Source: Eurosta solidaginis | Taxonomy: Eukaryota; Arthropoda; Insecta; Diptera; Tephritidae | Assembly: GCF_040869045.1 (NCBI RefSeq) | Contig: NC_090321.1 | Coordinates: forward strand, 93,478,603-93,542,602 | Length of the DNA: 64,000 nucleotides | Reading direction: 5' to 3' | Part shown: one piece after another, positions 9,739 through 19,264 of the stretch | How positions within the stretch are numbered: position 1 is the first letter of the stretch | How the letters are laid out: every line of letters starts with the position of its first letter | The notes under the pieces: generated by a model | Seen by the model: the letters and a program-made list of their open reading frames with translations, nothing else | Told to the model about the DNA's origin: nothing | Database searches by the model: none | Program-made: the position numbers and the translations under genes

Positions 9739-12700
9739 ACAAATTTTGAGAATGAATCAACAACGACCAGGATATAATTATATTGCTTTTTCGTTTGCTC
9801 CATCGGGCCAACATGGTCTATATGTAAAGTGCATAGGGGTCGGTCTTCCTTATCGATAGGATTAAGGAAACCCTCCTTTTTTCCTGTCTTGGCATTTGTA
9901 ACTAAACACTGTACACAATTCCAAACGACCTTTTCTACTTTGGGTCTTAGCTGAGGTATAAAAAAGGTTTTTTCAACGGCATCTTGGGTCTTTTTTGACG
10001 AAACATGTCCCTGCTTATGCGCCGTGCGTATAATCTCATCTTCCATGAGTGAGGGCACCACTAATAATTCCTTTACTGGGTCTTTGTAGAGCACATCATG
10101 GTTTACAAAGAAGTCTTCATACTCTTCTTTTTCTAATACTTTACATACCGCCCTAATCCAATCATCTTGTCGTTGCGCTTGTTTGAGTCTATGTATAAGA
10201 GAATCTTCCAACAAGAGACATGCCATCCTACTTAATGCGTCGACGTGACGCATTTTTGATCCACTTCTATGTTCGATTACATATTCATAGTCTTGCAACA
10301 TCATCGCCCAACGTGATACTCTTAGCGGAATATCTTTCTTTTTCATAGTCATGGTGAAGGCGTTGCAATCCGTCACGATTTTGAATGGAATCCCAAGCAA
10401 ATATACCCTCCACTTCTTAAGCGCTTCCACTATAGCCAGAACTTCCAACTCATATGAGTGGTACTTCTCCTCTGCCGGCTTTGTCTTTCGGCTCATATAC
10501 TGAATCGGGTGTAGTTGTTGGTCTTCACTATCCTTTTGCAAAAGTACAGCTCCGTAACCGTACTTTGATGCATCCGTATGAACCTCAGTGTGCGCCTTCG
10601 GGTTGTACAATCGCAAGACTGGTGCTTTGACTAATGCCTCTATTAACTGTCGAAATGCTACCCGTTGTTCCTCTTCAAAAACGAACTTTGCATCCTTCCG
10701 CAAAAGGTCAGACAGGGGTTTGGCGATCACTGCATAACCTTCGATAAATCGCCGGAAGTAAGATGTTAGCCCTAGAAATCGTTGAATGCCTTTCCTGTTA
10801 ACTGGCTCTTTAAAGGATTTCACCGCATTTGTTTTGGCTTCAGATGGCCTTATGGTGCCATTCTCCAAAATGTAGCCCAAGAAATCTACCTTTGTTTTAA
10901 GAAATTGACATTTCTCCCACTTGATGCGTAAATTGTAATCTGCTGCCCTACCTAACACGGCTTTCAATTTCTCAATTCCCTCGTCTAAGTCCCGTGAAGG
11001 AATTATAAGATCGTCCATATATGCTACAACGGTGCCTGTTCTTATCAAGTCTATGAAAACAGCAAATATGTAACGGGTGAACACTGCTGGAGAATTGGAG
11101 ATTCCAAATGGTACGTAAGCAAACTCGTATTGACCTTGATGAGTCACGAATGAGGTATACTTCCGTGACCCCTCTTCAACTGGAACATGAAAGAACCCGT
11201 TTCTTAAATCTAAGGTAGAGAAAATTCGTGACCCCTGTAGCCTTTCAAGGACGTCATCCATAAGTGGCATTGGGAAATTATCTCTCATAATTTTCTCATT
11301 AATGCGGCGATAATCACAACATAATCGCTTAGTACCGTCCTTCTTTGCTACCAGTACGATTGGCGATGCATATTCGGAAGCGCTAGGAAGGATGATGCCT
11401 TCTTCTAGCCATTCCGCTATTTGTTTATCGACGATACATTTATCCGAATACGACATACGCCGAGGACCTTGAAATACTGGGTTGTCATCTGTTAAGCAAA
11501 TCTTCATGGAAACTGGAGACTGCTGAGGTTTCCTAGGGGAATAGGATTCAATTAACCGTTCTATCTCCGTCTCATGTTTACCTTTTATGTGGGACAAATC
11601 TACGTTACGCATTTCCTTTAACTCCGCTTGCACCTCCAAGCACAGATCCTTAAACTCATCTAACAAAACTGAGTCAGTACTCTTGGACTCTTGCTCTACA
11701 GGGTCCGAGGGGTTTCCGTTGTTCATCTTACTTTTAAACTCGACGTTATTTCCCGTTATTACTAAATCTACCTGCTTTAATACGTTATTACCTATTATCG
11801 CTTCGTACATTATATCGCGCTCACGTACAACATGGAATGTTATGTCTAGTTCGACTTCATCAACGTTGATCCTATAATCGAAACTACCAAGTGTATTAAG
11901 TATACTATTCCCTATACCTTTCAGCTGATGTTTTTCCTTAGAGAGCTCGATCTCACCTAACATAATTAGAACGTCGTATCGCAATAAGCATAGGTCACAA
12001 CCCGTGTCGAGTAATGCTGAAAATCTGAAAGAGTTGATCATTAGATCTTTGAAAACTACACACCCTATGGTCGACGCATGTATAGTTTCTATAGTATTTA
12101 CGTGAGCTGTTTCACTCTTCATTTTAACGCTATTTGTTTGCGGGCAATCTGCAATACGGTGCCCTTGTTGCTTACAACCGAAGCATGAAGACTGCCTAGG
12201 ACGCGAACAACTGTTGGCCATATGCCCTGGTTCACCACATTTGTAGCAACGTTTCACATCAGTCGCTTGGGGCTTGACAGCTTTCTTGTTATTTATATCT
12301 TCTTGCTTATTTTGAGACTGGCTTGAACTGGGTTGACGACCTGAACGAACCTTCTCATAAATAAGAATCTGAGTTTTTAACTCATCAATCGAACGTGCCT
12401 GATACATATTGGCTTTGTTTCCTCGAGAGTCGGGAATGCCCTCAATAAAATATTCGATAAGGCTCTTATCGTCTAAATTTATCGGTCTGCCTATTTCCAT
12501 AAGTGAATATAGATATTCCCTAGAATCCTCGTTAGGGCGTTTACGGCGGCTCCTTAATACGCGATGCACCTCAATCGATGAGACTACAACCCCAAACTCC
12601 TTTTGTAATGATCGCTTAAGCAAATCCCAACTGGCGATTCCCCGCTGACTGCGAACGAAAATTTTCGCAGCACCCTTTAATAACTGCTTACCATAAATAA

Positions 12701-13040
12701 ACTTTTGCAGTTCACCCCACTGCACCGCCGTGGCATTTGCTTCGAAATCATCAAGCCATTCTTCAACTGAAGGCTGCCCCGTACCACTAAATGAAGAAAG
12801 TGAGCCCTCAATATCACGCAAAGTGAAAGCCGGGCGCCCCACTCTTTCTGCCGGCAAAATACACGATTGGAGTGACTCGTTTTGACTATCAGAGCCATCC
12901 TCCTCGTCTACAGTAAGACCGAAGTGTTCGCACAATCTATCTTGCAACGTTGATTTACGCCCGTTTGTCGGTAATCCTAAATCTCCTAATTTCGCTTTTA
13001 ATGCAACTACCGTTAGTGAAAATATCTCATCCCTGTCCAT
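9513..13040 (-). CDS. gag-pol: Gypsy Gag-Pol polyprotein
   Basis: The ATG at 13038-13040 opens a single gag-pol frame. In order: a SAP-like segment (residues about 8-42, LKAKLGDLGLPTNGRKSTLQ); a Gag core; two CCHC zinc knuckles (about 263-300, CYKCGEPGHMANSC and CFGCKQQGHRIADC); an aspartic protease with DTG near 344; reverse transcriptase with YMDD at about 672-675; RNase H starting at TDASKYG (about 820); and integrase with its HHCC zinc domain (about 1005-1046) and the first two catalytic aspartates (HIDHVG near 1074, ITDRG near 1131). After ITDRG the frame is out of phase and the last 40 or so residues are meaningless; true coding resumes in 8965-9738. Gag and Pol are fused without a frameshift. 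The tRNA-Leu primer recalls mdg3/micropia-type elements, but clade placement is a guess. Confidence 0.93.
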   Translation of the reverse strand: MDRDEIFSLTVVALKAKLGDLGLPTNGRKSTLQDRLCEHFGLTVDEEDGSDSQNESLQSCILPAERVGRPAFTLRDIEGSLSSFSGTGQPSVEEWLDDFEANATAVQWGELQKFIYGKQLLKGAAKIFVRSQRGIASWDLLKRSLQKEFGVVVSSIEVHRVLRSRRKRPNEDSREYLYSLMEIGRPINLDDKSLIEYFIEGIPDSRGNKANMYQARSIDELKTQILIYEKVRSGRQPSSSQSQNKQEDINNKKAVKPQATDVKRCYKCGEPGHMANSCSRPRQSSCFGCKQQGHRIADCPQTNSVKMKSETAHVNTIETIHASTIGCVVFKDLMINSFRFSALLDTGCDLCLLRYDVLIMLGEIELSKEKHQLKGIGNSILNTLGSFDYRINVDEVELDITFHVVRERDIMYEAIIGNNVLKQVDLVITGNNVEFKSKMNNGNPSDPVEQESKSTDSVLLDEFKDLCLEVQAELKEMRNVDLSHIKGKHETEIERLIESYSPRKPQQSPVSMKICLTDDNPVFQGPRRMSYSDKCIVDKQIAEWLEEGIILPSASEYASPIVLVAKKDGTKRLCCDYRRINEKIMRDNFPMPLMDDVLERLQGSRIFSTLDLRNGFFHVPVEEGSRKYTSFVTHQGQYEFAYVPFGISNSPAVFTRYIFAVFIDLIRTGTVVAYMDDLIIPSRDLDEGIEKLKAVLGRAADYNLRIKWEKCQFLKTKVDFLGYILENGTIRPSEAKTNAVKSFKEPVNRKGIQRFLGLTSYFRRFIEGYAVIAKPLSDLLRKDAKFVFEEEQRVAFRQLIEALVKAPVLRLYNPKAHTEVHTDASKYGYGAVLLQKDSEDQQLHPIQYMSRKTKPAEEKYHSYELEVLAIVEALKKWRVYLLGIPFKIVTDCNAFTMTMKKKDIPLRVSRWAMMLQDYEYVIEHRSGSKMRHVDALSRMACLLLEDSLIHRLKQAQRQDDWIRAVCKVLEKEEYEDFFVNHDVLYKDPVKELLVVPSLMEDEIIRTAHKQGHVSSKKTQDAVEKTFFIPQLRPKVEKVVWNCVQCLVTNAKTGKKEGFLNPIDKEDRPLCTLHIDHVGPMEQTKKQYNYILVVVDSFSKFVWLYPTKNTGAEAVVDRLSNQAAVFGNAKRVITDRGPHSQVISSKNTVRKKVSSICSSPQAYHEVTDKWNVSTKS

Positions 13041-14604
13041 TCTGAATTCTTAAGCTTATATGATAAACCTATAAATTGTTAAAACTGATCTTAGTTATTA
13101 TTAAATAAATTTGAATTTTTAATATTAGTAAGTAAAAAGGTTTATGAAATTGTGTGTATAATGAAAGAAAATATGGGTACTTTTCAACTCTTCAATAAGA
13201 ATACATAGGAAATACTTTCACTCTAACTTGGTTTAAGATATATTTCTTTTTAGCTTTCCCATAAGATTTTAGTTAACATTGAATTATTCTTGTAAGAATG
13301 TATTTACAATGCATTGACATTTCCAATTGGGCTTTAGTAATTGCAATTTTACTACTTTCCATAAGTTTATCTCTTTTATACTTCTTAGTGTACAATATAT
13401 TTCATATAACTTGCAATTAGAAGTCTTACTCTAGTTTTCTCTCTTTCCGAAAAGTTCCAATAAGAATGAACATCAATGTAAACAAATTAAAATTGATAGG
13501 TTGTTACAGTATGTAATTGAAATTCAAAATGCTGTCCTATCTTTTAAGATATAGGTTTATACAAAAGTTAGTAATTACTTTGTCTTCGACAATTTCAATC
13601 AAATTAAAATATTCTGAATTCTTGTTACAAATACAATTGAGTTATTTTCTCACACGGTTATCTTTATATTTATTCAAAATGTAGTGATTAGCGTTTTAGA
13701 ACTAAATATTTTTCTCTTTCTATCTACTTAAGGCATACCTGTTACAATTGTACATACAAATATACATATACGAAGAAGAATTTTTACGATCTCGCCTCTG
13801 TACTGTGCACTGCTGCTAAATGCCTTCTTTATACCGCGTCTACTCTGCGTTGTATACTGCTGTTTTTTTTTTTTCCACTCACAATCGCGTCTACTCGGCG
13901 ATATTTACAATATTTGATTCAATGTTAATTCGTTGTTGATGAGTCAACTATCGCAACTACTCTGTAATTTGCATTGTGGAGTTACTTTTCACACACACGA
14001 TAGTTCAAATACTATCGCATCTACACAGCGATGTTTACATTCAATACCAACTGATTTGCTTTCTGCGTGCTGACAACAACTATCGCGTCTACTCTGCGAT
14101 TTGCACTGCTGTTGCTTTTCACTCCCACGCTTATTCAAATATCATCGCATCTACACAGCGACGTTTAAAGTATTTATTATTCACTCTTTTTATAACCTTT
14201 TAATTCCAATGTCACTAGTTGTCACATCTACTCTGCGATGTTCTGTTTGTGATGTTCAGTTTGCGATGTTCAGTTTTCGCGAACTTTCAACTTCGGCTTC
14301 GCTGCCGCGTCACTCTGTAGCGTTGATGCGCGTTATATGACTATTGGCTTGGGTTAACGGCTCTAGGAATCCCCGTTAGCTCCAACACGCCACAAAAATT
14401 GTACAGCCAGACACAAATTCTGAGCTTTGGCACCAATACACTTCTAAGTATTATGCATTTGCACGACACTAGTGTGCGTATTACATATTACGTTCATTTA
14501 AACGTACATATGTTCCAATACTTTAAGAAATATCGTAATTTTCAAAATCTTTCCCAGCACGCACGCACAAGCTGACACACACGCAAGAATTTAAGCGAAC
14601 TTTT
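13041..14604 (-). other. Gypsy 5' leader
   Basis: About 1.56 kb of non-coding, AT-rich sequence between primer site and gag. It includes the dyad array at 13834-14240. I see no supported frame. Confidence 0.7.
13834..14240. repeat. Array of TCGC-TCTAC-GCGA dyads in the gypsy leader
   Basis: Seven copies of an imperfect palindrome of the form TATCGCRTCTACWCWGCGAT lie at about 13834, 13884, 13948, 14013, 14081, 14144 and 14221. Spacing is about 50-80 bases. The repeats are conserved although the intervening sequence differs. Confidence 0.85.
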
Positions 14605-14619
14605 CCGCTTCTGACACCA
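14605..14619 (-). promoter_or_regulatory. Gypsy primer binding site (tRNA-Leu type)
   Basis: Two bases inside the 5' LTR edge, the minus strand reads TGGTGTCAGAAGCGG. Insect tRNA-Leu 3' ends terminate CCCACTTCTGACACCA, complementary to this with one mismatch. Confidence 0.8.
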
Positions 14620-14621
14620 CT

Positions 14622-14935
14622 TGTGGGTTCAGAAATGATTATCGATTTAGTTTTTATATAAATGAGCATTTATTTAAATAATTCATGTGATATTTGTTAG
14701 TAATATATTTAATACAGTTTTAGTTTTTTAGATTATTAAATTTGTTGTAATACTTATATTAAGGTTTTTCGTGTCTATGCGCGGCGGCTTTTAAATCTGA
14801 ACTGTCTGTTCGTTGTTCTTGTTCAAGTTGTCGTCGTCTTTTCGTTGTCATAGTCTTCGTCAAGTTCTGTCAGTTGCGTTGTCAGATAAAGTTGTGTTGC
14901 CAGATGGAGTTGTGCTGCCGGATTATAATCCCACA
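14622..14935 (-). repeat. Gypsy 5' LTR
   Basis: 314 bp, TGTGGG...CCCACA, one difference from 8664-8977. It joins directly to TGTA of the split BEL LTR. Confidence 0.93.
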
Positions 14936-15549
14936 TGTATTATTATTTGTTTATAAAATATAAAGTGAGGTATTAGCGACGAGCTACGTTATGTGTTTAC
15001 AAAAATGAAACTTTCACAAACTAATTATTTCACAATATAAGTAGTTATTCCGAAGTAATATGCAGTAGTGCAGAAAGAAATTAAAAAAGAAGTGCAAATA
15101 GTTAAGATAGAAGAAGTTCACACTTGGCAATTCCAGGTTTAAAATAGTTGCTTGCACTAAATGGTGAAAATATAAAAAAATTGCACTTGGCAATTCAAAG
15201 TTTAAATAGTTATTCGCACTATTACTTCACGAAATGCACAAAAAAAATGAAAATAAGTATTTGCAAGATTAACTCAAATGTAAATTAGTATAGCGTACAA
15301 GATGGTTGGTTTTTATTAACTCACTTTTTACTACTCACCTGGGGCTAGCTGCTGGCTCGTGAAACGTTCCAAATAGAAAAAAGATTTAAAACGAAAAAAG
15401 GTCCGCACCACCTGCCGATAGCTATCTTTCGTCGAGTTTTTCCCCTTTGAAGTTAGCGCTCGGCAGGGGTGGGCCGTTACCGGTAAAGAATAAAATAACT
15501 AATGTGCGTGTTAGGGTGGTCCGAAATATTTAGGCTGGTGGCCTAAATA
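14936..15549 (-). repeat. BEL/Pao 5' LTR, second segment
   Basis: The remaining 614 bp of the right BEL LTR, including the duplicated TGTA. It matches 3967-4580 and ends CCTAAATA. Confidence 0.9.
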
Positions 15550-15671
15550 TATTTCTTATCTTATACATCCGACTATTTGGAGATTACAACGGGATAAGAT
15601 TATTTTTCAGCCCCATTCATGAAAGGTATGAAGTTTTCGGCACAGCCGAAGACAGTCCCGTCCTTACTTGT

Positions 15672-16118
15672 TGTAATTGATATTAAGCGCGTATTAATCA
15701 TATAGATATTTTTAAATGGGCTACAAAATTGCATACTCCAAAAAACTGAAAATTCTGAGAACATTGTTGAAAATATTGCTGAAAATTTGACGAATTTTTA
15801 TCGAAATTCTCAAGTTTTTCTCAGAATTTTCTTGAGTTTGAGGCAGTTTTTCAGCCTATTAAATTTTAATGCAAATATGTTAAAACTGAAATTTCCTAAA
15901 AAAATTTCTTGAATTCTCAAAACTTTTTTTGTCGAAGATGTTCGGTATTTTCTTTGACACAACGCATGAACAAAATGCGATTTTTCTATAAAAATGTATG
16001 GAAGAAAATACACAACCCCCTGGGCAAGAAAATTCTGAAAATTCAGGGAAGATTTTTAGATTAACAACTCATTGTACTAAAATTTAATAGGCGACAAAAC
16101 TGCATACTCAAGAAAATT
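15672..16118. repeat. AT-rich block with direct and inverted repeats
   Basis: A phrase like GGCKACAAAAYTGCATACTC occurs at about 15719 and 16091. CCTATTAAATTTTAATGC near 15855 is inverted as ACTAAAATTTAATAGG near 16076. Many GAAAATTCT / AGAATTTTC words. Probably a decayed foldback element; no gene. Confidence 0.4.
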
Positions 16119-16515
16119 CTAATAATGCTCTGGGGTGAGGATGTACTTAATTTGGGGATCTTGCGTTGGCCATTCTTCAATAGGTTGAAGATAATTATCC
16201 TCTTCAAGATACTCATAATTATCATCCGGTTCAACAAGAGGATCTTCAGCATGTTGCAGACGTTTATATTCAGCATGCTGAATACGTTCGTCGTGTCCAA
16301 CATATTGAATACCTCTTGCATTCCTTTCTATGTTTTCTGCTTCCACTTCCGATACGATGGCAAAAATTTTGCCTTTCGCCTTCAACTGCAAGTCCTGGGT
16401 TAATGCCGTCACGGAGTCCGCTATCGCATTGAAAAACGAATATTGGACTTGCAGTGGTTGTTTGCGGTACGTTGTGTTGCCGAGTGGTCAGGAAAGATTG
16501 CAAAATGTTTGCCAC
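16119..16515 (-). pseudogene. MADF-BESS-like protein, C-terminal fragment
   Basis: On the minus strand the frame ending at 16119 reads ADSVTALTQDLQLKAKGKIF followed by AIVSEVEAENIE. This resembles the BESS motif that closes MADF-BESS DNA-binding proteins. Upstream on the same strand, in other phases, are Ser/Lys-rich linker residues of the kind found between MADF and BESS. PIF/Harbinger elements commonly encode a second Myb/MADF-type protein besides the transposase, so a partner ORF of the broken Harbinger here is plausible. It sits antisense and directly upstream of the catalytic fragment at 16684. No intact MADF domain is visible. The assignment rests on a short motif. Confidence 0.4.
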
Positions 16516-16683
16516 GGAAGGCTGTGAGTGCTGAACTCGTTCCCGCCACTATTGCTCCTAGGCTTTGATTTGAAAGTGGAAGACTGGGGTGAACTTTCCA
16601 TCTCGGCCGTATGTTCCATGCCTTCCCTCTGTGAATCGTTACGGACGTTGTCATTGCCGCTCATATTTCCACCTTTTACTGGT

Positions 16684-17449
16684 GGAATGCCTACACCTAA
16701 AGAGAGTACTTGGAATAAAATAGAAAACCAATTTTCCGAAAAATGGAACTTTCCCAATTGCATAGGAGCACTAGATGGAAAGCACGTACAAATGTTTGCT
16801 CCTCCAAAAACGGGCTCACTCTTCTTCAACTACAAAAAGTGTTTCTCTATTGTGCTGCTTGCTCTAGTCGATGCAGACTACAAATTTATTTATGTAAATG
16901 TTGGCGATTTGGGGAAAAATAGCGACGCTGGTATATTTTCGAGATCAGATTTGGCTATGCAGCTGGAAAATATCAGTTTAAATATACCCGGCCCAAAATA
17001 ATTGCCATGAACAAACATTACGACGAAGCTTTCTCTTTGAAACCCTACCTTATGAGACCTTATCCTGGAACACAACTAAACGATGTCAAAAAAAAGGTTT
17101 ATAATTATAGGCATAGCAGAGCTCGAAGAGTTTCGGAAACGCGTTTGGGATTTTAGCACAGAAATTTCGGATATACTATCGAAAAATTTGTCTCTGCGCA
17201 GAAAACGTCGATTATGTTATCCTAGCTACTTGTGTTTTGCACAATTTTTTAAGAAACGACTCAGTAGTGACTGAATACGAAGATTCTGGCGAATTTCAGT
17301 TGCCAGATTTACCTCGAATGGGAAGTAACTTTGTAAGTAATGCCGTACAGGTACGGGATATTTTTAAAGACTACTTTAATATACCACAAGGAGCCGTTGA
17401 ATGTCAGAACGATTTTGCAAAGCAAGGAACTCACCACAGTCGAATTTAA
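16684..17449 (+). pseudogene. PIF/Harbinger transposase, catalytic DDE part
   Basis: The reading frame matches HARBI1-type nucleases from MPTPKESTWNKI. FPNCIGALDGKHV carries the first catalytic Asp. FNYKKCFSIVLLALVDADYKF and VGDLGKNSDAGIF follow with the second Asp. A stop at 16999 and a phase change follow. The match then continues through LKPYLMRPYPGTQLND, NYRHSRARRVSET (third acidic residue) and, after another shift near 17150, the family signature ILATCVLHNFLRNDS and a C-terminal tail ending at 17449. All three acidic residues are still recognisable, but at least two frame disruptions make it dead. The helix-turn-helix segment expected just upstream is missing. It is probably the other half of the exon at 2359-2676. 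Confidence 0.85.
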
Positions 17450-17930
17450 AGAAACAGAAAACGAAACACCAGTTAATCGAAATAATGAATATTGTTAAAG
17501 ATCAAAGTAAGATATTTCCTAATATATAAAATTAAATGGAACTTAAAAATTTTTTCCATTATTAATTGCAGATACACTCATGTTGTTCAAATCTTATAAT
17601 CTATGCAAAATAAGTTTTCAAGATACGCTCTAAAGTAGAATTAAAACAGGCTTCACTTAGGTTATTCTAGTTTTGGTAGAAAGCGTAGAAAATATTTTAC
17701 ATTTGCTAGACTAAATTTACAAAACATTCATGTCAAAGTTGTAAATGTATTTTTAAATTATACATGAGTTTAGGTCTAGAAAATATTTTACAAGTATATT
17801 GTTGCGTGTAGAAAACAGGGGCTGAAACTATTATTCCTTTTATAATATAAATCCTTGCAAAACTATTAATTGTGGACTTTAAATATACTTGGATCAATAT
17901 AAAAATTATTTTCGGTTTTTTTATTTTTTT
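17450..17930. other. Non-coding stretch after the Harbinger fragment
   Basis: AT-rich; no gene, SINE or inverted terminus recognised. The right end of the Harbinger element is not identifiable. Confidence 0.4.
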
Positions 17931-18207
17931 AGTCCGATTGAACTAGTTAAACTCGGACTTTTAAAAATAAAAGTCCCAAAATAAAAGTTAAATCAAGACT
18001 TTTATTATTAATGCCAAAATAAAAGTCCCGCTTGATAACAAAGAAACGGCTTATCCGAAATAAACATTTTTTTTAAATTCGGATAAGCCGTTTCTTTGTT
18101 ATCAAGCGGGACTTTTATTTCGGCCTTAAAAAATAAAAGTCTTGATTTAACTTTTATTTCCGTACTTTTATTTTTAAAAGTCCGAGTGTAACTAGTTCTA
18201 GCGGACT
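17931..18207. repeat. Long palindrome with a 43-bp perfect stem
   Basis: The inner arms 18017-18059 and 18078-18120 are exactly complementary over 43 bases around an 18-base loop. Imperfect pairing continues outward to AGTCCG at 17931 and CGGACT at 18202-18207. The arms are rich in AAATAAAAGTCC words, which also spill past the right arm to about 18275. No coding. Confidence 0.92.
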
Positions 18208-18638
18208 CAAAAAATAAAAATACAGATTTTACTTTTATATGTGGACTTTTATGGAAAAAGTTCGAAAAATAAAAAGGATGCATGATTCGACATGATATTG
18301 CTGTAGGGATACCTGGAAACTCAAACATTTTCACCTAGGACAATTTTTTGACCAGGACTTTTTCGACTCCGAAAAAAAAAATTATTATTTTCCGTCCCTG
18401 GTAGAAAACTTTTGACAATATTGTGGGATACTTTCTACCATGGCGCAACGATACGATACTTCCTATTTGTGTCCAAATATATTTTTTTTGCGCTGCATAT
18501 TCATATAGTGTTCATTCTTTAGGTCATGTAGTTCAGGGAAATTGCTTATTTGCAAAATTAACTGCTCTTCGTCAACCGACATGTTTGCAAATAAATATTT
18601 GAAATGGTTTGACATTTCGTAGAAGTGCCGCGAGGTAA
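18208..18638. other. Non-coding stretch with more ACTTTTATT words
   Basis: Satellite-like GACTTTTATTT words continue to about 18275. The rest is anonymous, with no gene. Confidence 0.4.
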
Positions 18639-18722
18639 TGCACACCTAGCGATAGTGGAACGACACGACGCGACATTTTTAACTTGGTCGTGTCGTGTCG
18701 TACGACTGTCGCTAGGTATGCA
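18639..18722. repeat. Small foldback (CGACACGACG-rich)
   Basis: The arm TGCACACCTAGCGATAGT pairs with ACTGTCGCTAGGTATGCA (two mismatches). Inner CGACACGACGCGACA pairs with GTCGTGTCGTGTCGT. About 84 bp in total; probably a tiny MITE remnant. Confidence 0.6.
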
Positions 18723-19264
18723 TGGTTCCATAAGAATACATGCAAAGAATATTTTGTCGGAACGTGTCGCTACATGTCGCGTCGTATAATGTGAATCTTT
18801 AACTAGTCTCTTCGCTCAAAATAAAGAAATTAAAACAAACAAATTAACACGCGTACCATTTAGTTATTTTCCTGCTATCACCAATAATTTAACGAACATA
18901 TTTGAAAAGAATGAAATGAAATCGTATACACAAACAACAACAAATTAAAAAACATTTTGCCCTCCACAAAAGATGTCCCAATGCTTGAGCGTAGCGGCAT
19001 TTACCAAATTAGCTGTCTGGGTTGCGATCAGCGTTGACAGATTGACGATGCCGTCGTCATTTTGACGATTTTCAACTAGAATGACGCTTGGACGATTTTT
19101 TAATGAAAAATGACGATTTAAGCATGCCTTCTATGTAAGATTTATTTTAAATATTCAAACACAAAGAAATTACATATATTTAAAATTGAGATACAAGCTT
19201 TATTGAACATTGTATACCTTATACTAAAAATATGCTAGCTTTTGCTGCAGACTGAGCCAATAAC

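Larger units (their letters stand above)
8664..14935 (-). mobile_element. Ty3/gypsy LTR retrotransposon, nearly intact, inside a BEL LTR
   Basis: A 6272-bp minus-strand element with 314-bp LTRs (TGTGGG...CCCACA) that differ at one position I can find (C/T at about 8737 versus 14695). TGTA is duplicated at 8660-8663 and 14936-14939, and the uninterrupted left BEL LTR shows a single TGTA. It has a tRNA-Leu-type primer site, a leader of about 1.6 kb, and one long gag-pol frame broken by a single-base shift in integrase. There is no envelope-like frame. The near-identical LTRs imply a recent insertion. Confidence 0.95.
3873..15549 (-). mobile_element. BEL/Pao LTR retrotransposon, internally deleted, hosting a gypsy element
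   Basis: This is a minus-strand LTR element whose own sequence is 3873-8663 plus 14936-15549, about 5.4 kb. It has two 708-bp LTRs beginning TGTTGC, a 5' leader, gag, a broken protease and a polypurine tract. Reverse transcriptase, RNase H and integrase are missing: protease is followed within about 160 bases by 3' terminal sequence. The flanking host repeat (family T) shows the empty site, and TATT occurs on both sides (3869-3872 and 15550-15553), although the AT-rich site would also allow 5 or 6 bases. The LTRs differ at about ten positions, so this insertion is older than the gypsy element inside its right LTR. It cannot move on its own. Confidence 0.88.
3117..15671 (+). mobile_element. 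Family-T Helentron-like repeat, copy 1, split by BEL/Pao
   Basis: The element is present as 3117-3872 plus 15550-15671 and matches the reverse complement of copy 2 at 51615-54242. Its ends carry ATATCTTTCAT near 3122 and inverted ATGAAAGGTAT at 15619-15629. A hairpin (GTTTTCGGCACAGCCGAAGAC without its first bases, stem at 15633-15653) lies about 18 bases before the right end (...CTTACTTGTT). Subterminal inverted repeats, internal repeats and a 3' hairpin are the layout known for Helentron-associated (DINE-1-like) elements. This copy has only one or two internal units. It is interrupted at 3873 by the BEL/Pao retrotransposon. Confidence 0.6.

Noticed and set aside
9140..9859. A plus-strand 239-codon frame.
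   Set aside because: It is the antisense shadow of the gypsy integrase.
13040..14621. An envelope-like gene in the gypsy element, which would make it errantivirus-like.
   Set aside because: No long frame exists between pol and the 3' LTR, and the leader is non-coding.
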